From an uncultured Holophagaceae bacterium (GTDB lineage: Bacteria > Acidobacteriota > Holophagae > Holophagales > Holophagaceae): a stretch of DNA of 21,624 nt. Made by a program: the position numbers and the translations under genes. The stretch is from positions 1 to 21,624 of the forward strand of contig CAIXHJ010000320.1 of assembly GCA_903919165.1 (NCBI GenBank). The letters are read 5' to 3'. The notes below the pieces were generated by a model, which searched no databases, had not been told where the DNA came from, and saw only the letters and a program-made list of their open reading frames with translations. Shown here one piece after another: positions 1-7,977 of the stretch. Position 1 is the stretch's first letter, and each line of letters begins with the position of its first letter.

Positions 1-2
1 AT

Positions 3-1196
3 CGATTGCGAAGTGACTACATCAAGTCACCGGAGGCTGCGGAAGGATTGCTCCTGAGGGGTCTTCTGCTGGAGAGACAGGCCCGTCGCCCCGCAGAACT
101 AAAAGATGCCATAGCAGAATTCAACCGTGTTCTCGACCTCTTTCCGAATGCCCCTTCCTGCGCGGAGGCATGCCTCCATCTCGGCCGGGCCTGGCGCGAT
201 CAGGGACAGTGGAGCTATGCCCTCCAGCAGTTCATCGATGCCTTCCGCCTCCATTCTGGATCTGCGGTGGCCCCCCAGGCCATGCTCGAGGCCGCCGAAA
301 CCCTCGATCTCATGGATGATCTGCCTGGTTGCCTCAGGATGCTTCAACGTCTTCGGACCGAGTCACCCGGGGCTCCGGAGGCCCAGGAAGCCGCCTGGCG
401 CATGGCAGTCCGCGTGAAACACCGCCTCCAGAAACCGCCTCTTCGCAACGAGGGACCATGGCCCTTGGGTCGAACCAAGTGGCTGAAGACCCCCACGCTG
501 GTGTCCCTGGCGTCAGATGGGGACTTGCTGATTTTCCAGAAGGACCTCGATCGGGCTTTCCGCCTGCATGGCAGTGAATTGGTGCAGCAGGGACCGCAAG
601 CGTCAGGCGCGCTGGGTTTGCTGACTGACTCCGCCGGGGCAGTCTGGATGCTATCCAAGAATGGCCTGGTCCGTGAGAATGTGGCGGCCATTCAGTCCCT
701 TGGCGCTCTTAGCGCCATCTCAGGGGCGGCCCTGGATCGTTGGGGCGACCTCTGGGTGGCAGACGCCAGGACCCCCGCCATCACCATATTCACCCTTGAA
801 GACGGATCCCGAACCCTCGCGTCCCCGACGCTCAATGCGCTGGCACCCCTTCCCACAGGAGGCGTGGTGGTCGCGTCTGATGCCGACCGCAAGCTGCTAT
901 ACCTGGATGCCGAGGGTCAGCCAAAGAACATCGTGCCTTATGGCAAGGATCTGCCGGGGCCGTTCCGGAAGGTCATCGCCTTGGCCACGGATGGCGCCGG
1001 TCAAGTGGCTGTCCTGGTGGACGGAGGTGATTTCGGCCAAGGCGTGGTCATCCTTGGCCCCGATGGTGCCGTGCTTCGCCAGGCCACCTTCAAGGTTCTA
1101 GGAATCAGCGGCAACATCACGTCCCTGGCCCTGGACCGCTCCGGCGGCCTGATTCTCTGCGATCGCCGCAACGACCTTCTCATTCGATTGAACTGA
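3..1196 (+). CDS. TPR plus beta-propeller (NHL-like) protein, 5' end probably outside the window
   Basis: The open frame runs in from the left edge. A TTG at base 6 could start it, but only five bases lie upstream, so no ribosome site can be judged and the gene is probably cut. Residues ~15-135 (counted from the TTG) are helical and TPR-like, with repeated pairs rich in Ala and Leu (DAIAEFNRVLDLFPNAP, then CAEACLHLGRAWRDQGQW). Residues ~150-396 are short repeated beta units of the type 'aLa.D..G.lwvad', seen for example as AALDRWGDLWVADA and SLALDRSGGLILCD. This suggests an NHL/SMP-30-like propeller. No catalytic motif is seen. It ends one base before the next start, so it probably shares an mRNA with the PEGA protein that follows, and an envelope scaffold role is inferred. 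I cannot name a gene. The domain reading is moderate; the true start is unknown. Confidence 0.65.
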   Translation, partial: RLRSDYIKSPEAAEGLLLRGLLLERQARRPAELKDAIAEFNRVLDLFPNAPSCAEACLHLGRAWRDQGQWSYALQQFIDAFRLHSGSAVAPQAMLEAAETLDLMDDLPGCLRMLQRLRTESPGAPEAQEAAWRMAVRVKHRLQKPPLRNEGPWPLGRTKWLKTPTLVSLASDGDLLIFQKDLDRAFRLHGSELVQQGPQASGALGLLTDSAGAVWMLSKNGLVRENVAAIQSLGALSAISGAALDRWGDLWVADARTPAITIFTLEDGSRTLASPTLNALAPLPTGGVVVASDADRKLLYLDAEGQPKNIVPYGKDLPGPFRKVIALATDGAGQVAVLVDGGDFGQGVVILGPDGAVLRQATFKVLGISGNITSLALDRSGGLILCDRRNDLLIRLN

Positions 1197-1197
1197 C

Positions 1198-3225
1198 ATG
1201 CTATTCCGATACCTGCTCTTCATCCCCCTCTTCTGTGCCGCCCTGCGGGCCCAGGACCCCGCCCTGAAAGATGTGTTTCTTCAGGCCAAGGCACTCTGGG
1301 CCACGCAGGGAGACCGGGAAGGCGCCACCGCCCGCTTCGACAGCGTGGTGGCCACCCTCGCACCGAGGGCCGCCGGCCTGGATCCCGAGTGGATTCAAGT
1401 GCTTTGCGAAGGCTATAACTGGCTTGCTGTCCTCGACGACCGCAGCGCCCAGAACAAGTCCCGGGTCCAGATCCGCCTTCAGGCGCTCATGGACCTGAAC
1501 CCCGATTTCGAACTGGATCGCGCCCTGACCTCCCAGCGTCTCCTGTCTCTCTACGATCGGATGAAAGGCGAGCGGTACGCCCTCGTCAAGTTGAGCTACA
1601 CGCCTGAAGGCGGTCGGCTGTTGGTGGATGGCAGGTCCGTCACAACCATGGCGCGAAAGTATCTTCCATTCGGAACCCACAAGCTCACGTATGCACGGCC
1701 AGGTCACGCTTCCGCGGATGCCATCCTGGAGCTTGCCCCCCGTGATGTGAAGTCCGTCGATTTCAAACTGACCCGGACGGCATCGACCATCACCCTCTAT
1801 GTCCAGCCGAGCGATGTCGAGATCCTGCTGGATGGGGAGAGCCTTGGCTTCGCCATCGGAAAAGCCGGTCCAGAGGCTGCATCCCTTGCCACTCCCCTGG
1901 GTCTGCGACCTGAAGATCTCTCGGCCCCCTTCGTCATCCCACAACTCTCAGCTGGCAAGCACCGCCTCGAGCTGCGCGCATCCTGTCTCCGACCCAAGAT
2001 GCTCGAACTGGGTGCCGAATTCGCAACACCTGCCGCGGATCACACCCTTCAGCCCATCCGCATGGACCCTTCCAGGGGCACGCTATCGGTGAATTCCGCC
2101 TGGCCCGGCGGTGAACTGTTTCTCTCCAACCAGAGTCGCGGGCCACTGCCGGTGGCAAACCTCTCGGCTTGTTCGGGCCCCTATGATCTGCTGGTGCGTT
2201 TCCCCGTGGGAGCGTTCTTCTCGCGCATCACTGTAGAAGAGGGCAAGACCCTGAGCCTGGAGGTGCGGCCCAAACCGCGTCTTACCTTCCTCGGACTTGA
2301 GGGCGATGACTTCACCGGTCGCGCGCGGTTTCTGGCCCACCTTGAATCCCTTGGAGACCGACTGCAGCAACTGATCTTCCTGTCCCCCCATGCCGGGGAA
2401 CCCACCGCTGAGGCCCTGGCTCGCCTAAAGGCCTCACGGGAGACAGAACTGGTGCTGATCGCCAGACCCGTCCCGGACAAGGTCATCCATCATGTGGAAC
2501 TCATCGTGGCCACCCTGGATGGCGAAGAGGAGCGCCTCGTGGTGAAGCCACTGGAGCAGGACCCATTGGGTTCACTGGCGTCACGCCTGAATGCAGTCCC
2601 ACCGGTTCAACGGCCAGGTTTGGGGTTCTCGGTCCTGGATATCCCAGGCGAACCCGGACCCTGGGTGCTGGCCGCTTCCGAACCGGCGATGAAGGCAGGC
2701 CTGCAGGTGGGTCGGCCCATTCTCCAGGTTCAGGGGAAATCCGTCTCGACGGCTCAGGAACTCCAAGTATTGCTGGATTCGTCTAAGGAACCGGTGTCCA
2801 TCCTCCAGGGAGGTGGGACCACGACCTTGCCTGTCCAAGGGGAATTCCTGGAAATCCCTCTGGGTTCCCAGGATCTCTGCTACCCGGGTGTGCTCGCCCA
2901 TCTTCGCCTGCAGTACGCTGGTGCCAAGGGGGACAAGGCCAATCTGATGAAGCTCAATATGGCCCTAGTCCTGATGCAGTTTCGGAAGTACGAAAAAGCC
3001 ATTGAACTCCTTCGAGATGCCCGGCTCAGCAACATCACTGGAGTCAGCCAGGGCACCATCGACTACCACACTGGGCTCTGTTTCCTCCACCTGGGCACCC
3101 CCTATCAGGCCGAAGCTATGCAGGCATTCCGTCAGGCCCTGAAGTATCCTCAGTCAACCATTCTCGGTCCCGAAGGCCCCCTGGTCGCACCTCTGGCCAG
3201 GCAGGCTCTCGAGGACTTGAAGTGA
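1198..3225 (+). CDS. Secreted PEGA-domain protein with PDZ-like and TPR regions
   Basis: The 675-residue protein begins with a clear signal peptide (MLFRYLLFIPLFCAALRAQ), so it acts outside the inner membrane. Residues ~20-125 look helical. Residues ~128-190 and ~195-265 resemble PEGA domains, with the turns 'GGRLLVDGRSV' and 'DVEILLDGESLG' (the family pattern is G.v.lDG...G.tP). Residues ~471-550 look like a PDZ fold: RPGLGFSV, then EPAMKAGLQVGRPILQVQGK. Residues ~575-660 look like TPRs (LMKLNMALVLMQFRKYEKAI, then DYHTGLCFLHLG). PEGA domains are known from surface and envelope proteins. No enzyme motif is seen, so a structural or interaction role is inferred. The start lies one base after the preceding stop, which fits translational coupling. 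The combination PEGA-PEGA-PDZ-TPR is not one I can assign to a named gene. Confidence 0.75.
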   Translation: MLFRYLLFIPLFCAALRAQDPALKDVFLQAKALWATQGDREGATARFDSVVATLAPRAAGLDPEWIQVLCEGYNWLAVLDDRSAQNKSRVQIRLQALMDLNPDFELDRALTSQRLLSLYDRMKGERYALVKLSYTPEGGRLLVDGRSVTTMARKYLPFGTHKLTYARPGHASADAILELAPRDVKSVDFKLTRTASTITLYVQPSDVEILLDGESLGFAIGKAGPEAASLATPLGLRPEDLSAPFVIPQLSAGKHRLELRASCLRPKMLELGAEFATPAADHTLQPIRMDPSRGTLSVNSAWPGGELFLSNQSRGPLPVANLSACSGPYDLLVRFPVGAFFSRITVEEGKTLSLEVRPKPRLTFLGLEGDDFTGRARFLAHLESLGDRLQQLIFLSPHAGEPTAEALARLKASRETELVLIARPVPDKVIHHVELIVATLDGEEERLVVKPLEQDPLGSLASRLNAVPPVQRPGLGFSVLDIPGEPGPWVLAASEPAMKAGLQVGRPILQVQGKSVSTAQELQVLLDSSKEPVSILQGGGTTTLPVQGEFLEIPLGSQDLCYPGVLAHLRLQYAGAKGDKANLMKLNMALVLMQFRKYEKAIELLRDARLSNITGVSQGTIDYHTGLCFLHLGTPYQAEAMQAFRQALKYPQSTILGPEGPLVAPLARQALEDLK

Positions 3226-3238
3226 GGCGGAGGACTCC

Positions 3239-3628
3239 ATGCGGCATCAACGCGGTGAAGGCAAGATCGGATGCATTGTCTCCTTGCTTGTATTAGGCCT
3301 ACTCGGCGCAGTGGCCTACAAGGCTGTTCCGGTCTACTACGGCAACAGCGAACTCATCGACGCCTGCGATTTCATTGCCAGTGGCGCCAGCAGGAAACCC
3401 ATTGAGCTCGTCGAAAAAGAGGTGAAGGATAAGGCGCGGGAACTCGGCGTTTTCGAGGCCCTGGCAGACAAGGGCGCCATCCGCGTCACCAAGGCCGGCA
3501 ACGGGGAAACCGGTTTTTGTACCGTCACTCTCCGCTACAAGCGGACCATCGATTTCTATGGGGCCTACCAATACACCCTGGTGACGGACAAGCGCATCTC
3601 GAGACCCATTCTGGAAAACATCAGCTGA
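3239..3628 (+). CDS. Small single-pass membrane protein of unknown function
   Basis: The product has 129 residues. A short basic N-terminus (MRHQRGEGK) is followed by a single hydrophobic helix at residues ~10-28 (IGCIVSLLVLGLLGAVAY), then a ~100-residue mixed alpha/beta domain ending in a beta-rich stretch (FCTVTLRYKRTIDFYGAYQY). The basic residues before the helix predict an N-in topology with the domain outside. A good ribosome site (GGAGG, bases 3229-3233) sits 5 bases before the ATG. The layout resembles small helix-plus-domain families such as DUF4845, but I cannot confirm membership. It sits 13 bases after the PEGA gene and 42 bases before aroA on the same strand, so it is probably part of the same transcript. 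Function is unknown. Confidence 0.7.
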   Translation: MRHQRGEGKIGCIVSLLVLGLLGAVAYKAVPVYYGNSELIDACDFIASGASRKPIELVEKEVKDKARELGVFEALADKGAIRVTKAGNGETGFCTVTLRYKRTIDFYGAYQYTLVTDKRISRPILENIS

Positions 3629-3670
3629 TCCGCCCTTGCGGTCGGGGCCGCCCCACGGCACCCTGCCCTC

Positions 3671-4942
3671 ATGCATCTGTCACTTCCTAGAGACAATCAT
3701 CTAGCTCCCGACGGGACCTTAGGCACCGTTCGGATCCCCGGGTCGAAGTCCATCACCAACCGGGCCCTGCTCCTCGCCGCCCTGGCTCCAGGAACCAGTA
3801 AACTCCGTGGAGGCCTCGAGGCCGAGGACACGCGATGGATGCGACTGGCCCTGCGGGGGCTGGGATTTCCCCTTGAGGAACATGATGGCGTCTGGTCGCT
3901 CCAGGGGGGTCAAAGGCCTCGGGCCAATGCCCCTGTTTGGCTCGGTGCTTCGGGCACCACCCTGCGCTTCCTCCTGCCGTGGCTCGCTCTTGCGGCCAAG
4001 GGCCGAGTTCGGCTGGAGGGGGATCCCCGGCTCTTCGAGCGACCCTTGGGGCCTTTGCTGGAGCCTCTTCAGAACTTGGGGGCGAAGTGGTCCCCGGATG
4101 CCACCGGAGCTTGGCTCGACCCGACTCCAGTCTCCCCCCGGCGATTGGAACTCCGCGTGGATGCCCGCCTCAGCAGCCAGTTCCTGTCGGGCCTGGCCAT
4201 GGTCGCCGCCGCGCTACCGGAGCCGAGCCGACTCACCTGGACCGAAGTGGCCAGCCCCAGCTACCTGGTCCTCACGACCCAGTGGCTGGGCCGCTTTGGT
4301 TGCGCCGCGCGCCTCGAACCGGGGCAGTGGCGGATTCCCGGCAGCGCTCTCAGTCCACGGGATCTGGATCTGCCCGGGGATTGGAGCGGAGCCGCGGCCT
4401 TCCTCGCAGCCGCTGCAGCCACCGGACGAAGCCTCAGGTTGGGACCCCTCGATCCAGAGGACACCCAGGGGGATCGTGCCCTGTTGGCGATCCTCGCTTC
4501 TGCCGGATGCAGGTTCCACTGGCCGGAGGCGCAGTTCCTGGAAGTGTCCGGCCCGCTGGAGCGGGGGTTGGATGCTGACCTGACGGACTGCCCGGATCTG
4601 GGGCCCGTGCTCGCAGCCCTGGCAGCCCTGGCCCCAGGGCCTTCCGAACTACGTGGCCTCCGCACCTTGCGCCTGAAGGAATGTGACCGCCTAGATGCTT
4701 CGGCGGAACTGGTGTGCTGGCTGGGTGGCCAGGTGGAAGTGATCGGGGATCATACCCTTCGAATCAAGCCAGGAACCCCATCCCAGCACCGGACACCCTT
4801 CGACCCGAGGAATGACCACCGCATGGCCTTTGCGGCCGCCCTCGGGGGGTTGCGGTGGGGTGGTGACCTCCTGGATCCGCAGTGCGTGGCAAAGACCTTC
4901 CCGGGCTTCTGGACTGTCTGGCAAGGCATGCTCGGATGCTGA
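3671..4942 (+). CDS. aroA: 3-phosphoshikimate 1-carboxyvinyltransferase (EPSP synthase)
   Basis: The enzyme joins phosphoenolpyruvate to shikimate-3-phosphate, the sixth step of the shikimate pathway to aromatic amino acids, in the cytoplasm. The family's landmarks are all present in its 423 residues. PGSKSITNRALL (residues 23-34) carries the substrate Lys26 and Arg31. The pair SSQ (168-170) binds the shikimate phosphate. Also present are the catalytic-Asp region TDCPDLGPVL, the KECDRL motif, DHRMAFA and a C-terminal KTFPGFW. One deviation: the usual LGNAGT loop reads LGASGT (residues 91-96), replacing the Asn but keeping the key Gly95. Length is normal for AroA. No clear Shine-Dalgarno site precedes the ATG at 3671; it may rely on coupling with the upstream gene. 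The stop overlaps the next gene's start. Confidence 0.96.
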   Translation: MHLSLPRDNHLAPDGTLGTVRIPGSKSITNRALLLAALAPGTSKLRGGLEAEDTRWMRLALRGLGFPLEEHDGVWSLQGGQRPRANAPVWLGASGTTLRFLLPWLALAAKGRVRLEGDPRLFERPLGPLLEPLQNLGAKWSPDATGAWLDPTPVSPRRLELRVDARLSSQFLSGLAMVAAALPEPSRLTWTEVASPSYLVLTTQWLGRFGCAARLEPGQWRIPGSALSPRDLDLPGDWSGAAAFLAAAAATGRSLRLGPLDPEDTQGDRALLAILASAGCRFHWPEAQFLEVSGPLERGLDADLTDCPDLGPVLAALAALAPGPSELRGLRTLRLKECDRLDASAELVCWLGGQVEVIGDHTLRIKPGTPSQHRTPFDPRNDHRMAFAAALGGLRWGGDLLDPQCVAKTFPGFWTVWQGMLGC

Positions 4943-7900
4943 GGGCTGCCTGGCTAGGCGATTGGAAGGCTCCGTGGGGGCTCGAGCGCGGGCGACGATG
5001 GGGCGATTCAGCCTGGGCGCTTGCGGCCATCTCACACGCCTGGCTGCTGGGTGGCCGTGAGGGTCGCTGGCCACGGTTGGAGCAGGAGGCTCGTCGGCAG
5101 GAAGGCCCCAGGGTCTTGGCCGCTCCCACCGAGTTCGGGCCTTGCCCTGATCCAGCCTGGATCGCGCGCCTGCGCCATGGCAGCAAGGATGTACCCGCCG
5201 GCCATCGGGGTGCCCGGGAGGACGAACTCCTGGCCTGGGCCTGGGAGGCGCTGCTTTCGGGAAATGGAACCCCATGGATGGCGGTGGGTTCGGTGCTCTT
5301 GGATCTGCCCCAGCGCCTGCGATGGGTGCCGGTCCTCGGCGCTGTGGATGATGAAGGGGTTCTCCTCCTTCCACCTTTCCTCGATCTGATTCCCCTCGAA
5401 TGGCATTCACTTCCCCCTGGATGGTGGGAAACACTCCTGAAGCACCAGGATCCAGAGGGAAGACTGCTTCCAGAAGGCCCCCTGGATCCCGGACTTCCCT
5501 GGCCGGCCATCCAGCACCATGCGGAGCCGCTGATCCTGCCCTGTCTTCCAGAGGAACTAGGACCCCATCGCAGCTCCGGTTGGTTGTACCAATCGTTGAG
5601 CGGCGGTTGGATGATGGATCCGAGAATTCGCGCCTGGGCCCGGGGATTTGGAGCTTCGGCCCAGGCCTTGACGCCCTTGCTTCCAAGGCACCTGAGCTCA
5701 GGCCACCCACCAGATGCGGATCTAGCCGAGCTCTTGAACCTTCGGATGCCCACCAGCCATCCTCCGGGCTGGGCGGCAGCTCTGGAGGCGGATCTTCAGG
5801 AGCACTTGCACCGCCCCGTTCCGCCACCCGCCTCAGGCCACCCTACTTGGGACCGGCTGCGGATGCGCTGGGGCGGAGATGCGCCGAAAGATGGCGAGGG
5901 CTATCCTATCTGGGGCACCTCCGCCCATCCCTGCGCGGACCCCTTCCATTGGATGGCCCAGGGGCAGGAATTCAATCGGGCCTGCGAGCATGAAAAAGCC
6001 CTGCGATCCTTCACCCTGGCCCACGCCCATTTCCTCCGGTTGAGGTCCATGGGCTGGGCGTCGCGGGCCGCTTCCAATGCGGCCCTCATGGCCCTGGAAT
6101 GGGCCGATCTTCCGGCCCACAGCCGTTGGGCAGCTCTGCGTGGAACCCTCCCCCAGCCTTTGCACGACCTTGAAGAGGCCCAGCTGGCTGAAGTGTACCT
6201 GGAACCGGAGGCGGCCCTGGCCCGCATCCAGAGCCTGGTTCGGACCTTTCCGGACCTCCCTCAGGCCTGGGGGCTCCTTGCGGCCCACGGAGTGGATGGA
6301 GAACAATGGGACTTGGTTCGGGAAGGCCTGACCCATGTGCGGGACCATCCCTATGCCTGCTTTCTCGAAGCCGTGCTGGGCCCGCTGACCGAGGATCCGC
6401 CCCCCGATGCCGATCCAGAGACCCGGATCAGCTGGGAGGCCCACAGGCTCTTCCGGGGCACAGGAAACCCGCAGACCTTCTGGTCCGCCTGGCGGGAATG
6501 CCCGACCCAGATCATGCGCCTCGAACTGGGGCTTCAGGTCATGGAGCGGTTGCCGGGGCAACGCACGTCCATCAGCTTGCTTGCCCTCCAGGCCATTGCT
6601 GATCGCGCGGCCTCGCCCCGTCATCAACGACGTCTCGGAGCCCTATGGCCCCAGGCTGAGTCCGATCATAACCAAGTTCCAACTCTGCTTTTCAAGGATT
6701 GGCTGGCCCAGCGTGGAACGCCCACCTGGATCGCCTGGGAGGAGGAAGGAAGGCTGCATTCCCTCGGTGCCGGGGAAACGCCACCGGAGGGCGCCCTCAG
6801 CCGCTTGGCCAAGGATGGGACCCTGGCTCCGTTCATTCATGGCGGCTGGCTCTGGCGAGGGCATCCATTGATCTGGGAGGGGTGTCCGGTCGGCGCTGTG
6901 CTGCTGGCTCAAATTCCGGAGGCCCCACCTGTACAGCCTTTGGAGCCGCTGCTCATCTCCCCCTGGCTCGCCCAGATCCGCGCGCAGAGACCCACTGAAG
7001 CCACCATTGACCCTGGCCTTCTGATCACCGATGGCAGCGAACCCATGGCCGCAGTCCTGCGTGAACTGGATCGCGTGGCGGACTCGGACCTGCCTGTGCT
7101 TATCTTGGGCCCCACGGGCAGCGGCAAAGAATTGGCGGCGGAGGAAGTGCACCGGCGGTCTGGCCGTTCCGGTCCCCTGCAGGCCGTGAACTGTTCGGCC
7201 TTCGCGGAAGGAATCCTGGAATCCGAACTCTTCGGTCACACCAAAGGCGCCTTCACGGGAGCCGACCGGGACCGCAAGGGCGCCATCGAGACTGCCCGGG
7301 CTGGCACCCTGTTCCTCGACGAAGTGGCGGACCTCTCGCCGCGTCTTCAATCCATGCTGCTCCGGGTGCTTCAGGAGCACGAGATTCGCCGTGTGGGATC
7401 GGATCACGCCGTGAAGGTGGATGTTCGGTTCATCGCGGCCACCCACCGAGGCTTGGAGGAATTGGCCGCTGCCGGATCCTTTCGCCGGGATCTGATGTTC
7501 CGGCTCCAGGGCGCGGTGCTCTGTCTGCCCCCGCTATCGGAGCGCCGGCACGAATTCCCCTTTCTTCTCCCACGCCTCACGATCCGCGCCGCACAAGCAG
7601 CGAAGCGTCCCGTCCCTGCCTTGGCCCCGGGCTTGCCGCAAGCCCTTTCAAGACTTCCCTGGCCAGGCAATGTACGGGAATTGATTCACACCCTCGAACG
7701 CGCCATCCTCCGCTGCGAGGACGGCATCCTGAAGCCCCGGCATTTCCCGGAACTGGATGTTCCGGTGCTCCAGTCCCGCACCTGGGATGAGGCGACCCGG
7801 GCCTTCCAGCGACGATTCCTGCTCGAAACCCTTCAGGCCTGCCGATTCAACGTCGCCGAAGCTGCCCAGACCCTGGGACTCGCCCGCCCCGCTCTCTATG

Positions 7901-7959
7901 CCACCGCCAAGCGGCTGGGGGTGGATCTGGTCGCAGAACGGCTCCACAGGCTGTCCTGA
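4936..7959 (+). CDS. Large sigma-54-dependent transcriptional activator with TPR/GAF-like sensor region and Fis-type HTH
   Basis: The ATG at 4936 is preferred (1007 residues) because it overlaps the aroA stop as ATGCTGA, which is typical coupling; a GTG at 4882 in the same frame would overlap by 61 bases. The C-terminal third is an enhancer-binding protein that remodels sigma-54 RNA polymerase: Walker A GPTGSGKE (residues 725-732), the sigma-54 contact loop GAFTGA (771-776), Walker B LFLDEVADL (~792-800), arginine-finger region FRRDLMFRLQ, and a Fis helix-turn-helix at ~963-1000 (NVAEAAQTLGLARPALYATA). The ~700-residue N-terminal part has no receiver domain. Residues ~350-560 look like helical TPR-type repeats and ~595-665 look GAF-like. 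The input signal is therefore unknown. The first ~330 residues are unrecognised. No target site was identified. Confidence 0.93.
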   Translation: MLRAAWLGDWKAPWGLERGRRWGDSAWALAAISHAWLLGGREGRWPRLEQEARRQEGPRVLAAPTEFGPCPDPAWIARLRHGSKDVPAGHRGAREDELLAWAWEALLSGNGTPWMAVGSVLLDLPQRLRWVPVLGAVDDEGVLLLPPFLDLIPLEWHSLPPGWWETLLKHQDPEGRLLPEGPLDPGLPWPAIQHHAEPLILPCLPEELGPHRSSGWLYQSLSGGWMMDPRIRAWARGFGASAQALTPLLPRHLSSGHPPDADLAELLNLRMPTSHPPGWAAALEADLQEHLHRPVPPPASGHPTWDRLRMRWGGDAPKDGEGYPIWGTSAHPCADPFHWMAQGQEFNRACEHEKALRSFTLAHAHFLRLRSMGWASRAASNAALMALEWADLPAHSRWAALRGTLPQPLHDLEEAQLAEVYLEPEAALARIQSLVRTFPDLPQAWGLLAAHGVDGEQWDLVREGLTHVRDHPYACFLEAVLGPLTEDPPPDADPETRISWEAHRLFRGTGNPQTFWSAWRECPTQIMRLELGLQVMERLPGQRTSISLLALQAIADRAASPRHQRRLGALWPQAESDHNQVPTLLFKDWLAQRGTPTWIAWEEEGRLHSLGAGETPPEGALSRLAKDGTLAPFIHGGWLWRGHPLIWEGCPVGAVLLAQIPEAPPVQPLEPLLISPWLAQIRAQRPTEATIDPGLLITDGSEPMAAVLRELDRVADSDLPVLILGPTGSGKELAAEEVHRRSGRSGPLQAVNCSAFAEGILESELFGHTKGAFTGADRDRKGAIETARAGTLFLDEVADLSPRLQSMLLRVLQEHEIRRVGSDHAVKVDVRFIAATHRGLEELAAAGSFRRDLMFRLQGAVLCLPPLSERRHEFPFLLPRLTIRAAQAAKRPVPALAPGLPQALSRLPWPGNVRELIHTLERAILRCEDGILKPRHFPELDVPVLQSRTWDEATRAFQRRFLLETLQACRFNVAEAAQTLGLARPALYATAKRLGVDLVAERLHRLS

Positions 7960-7977
7960 GGGTCGCGACGGCCGCAT

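Noticed and set aside
4691..5827. 378-codon minus-strand ORF opposite aroA and the sigma-54 activator
   Set aside because: Pro/Arg-rich, low-complexity translation typical of an antisense shadow in GC-rich DNA, with no family resemblance.
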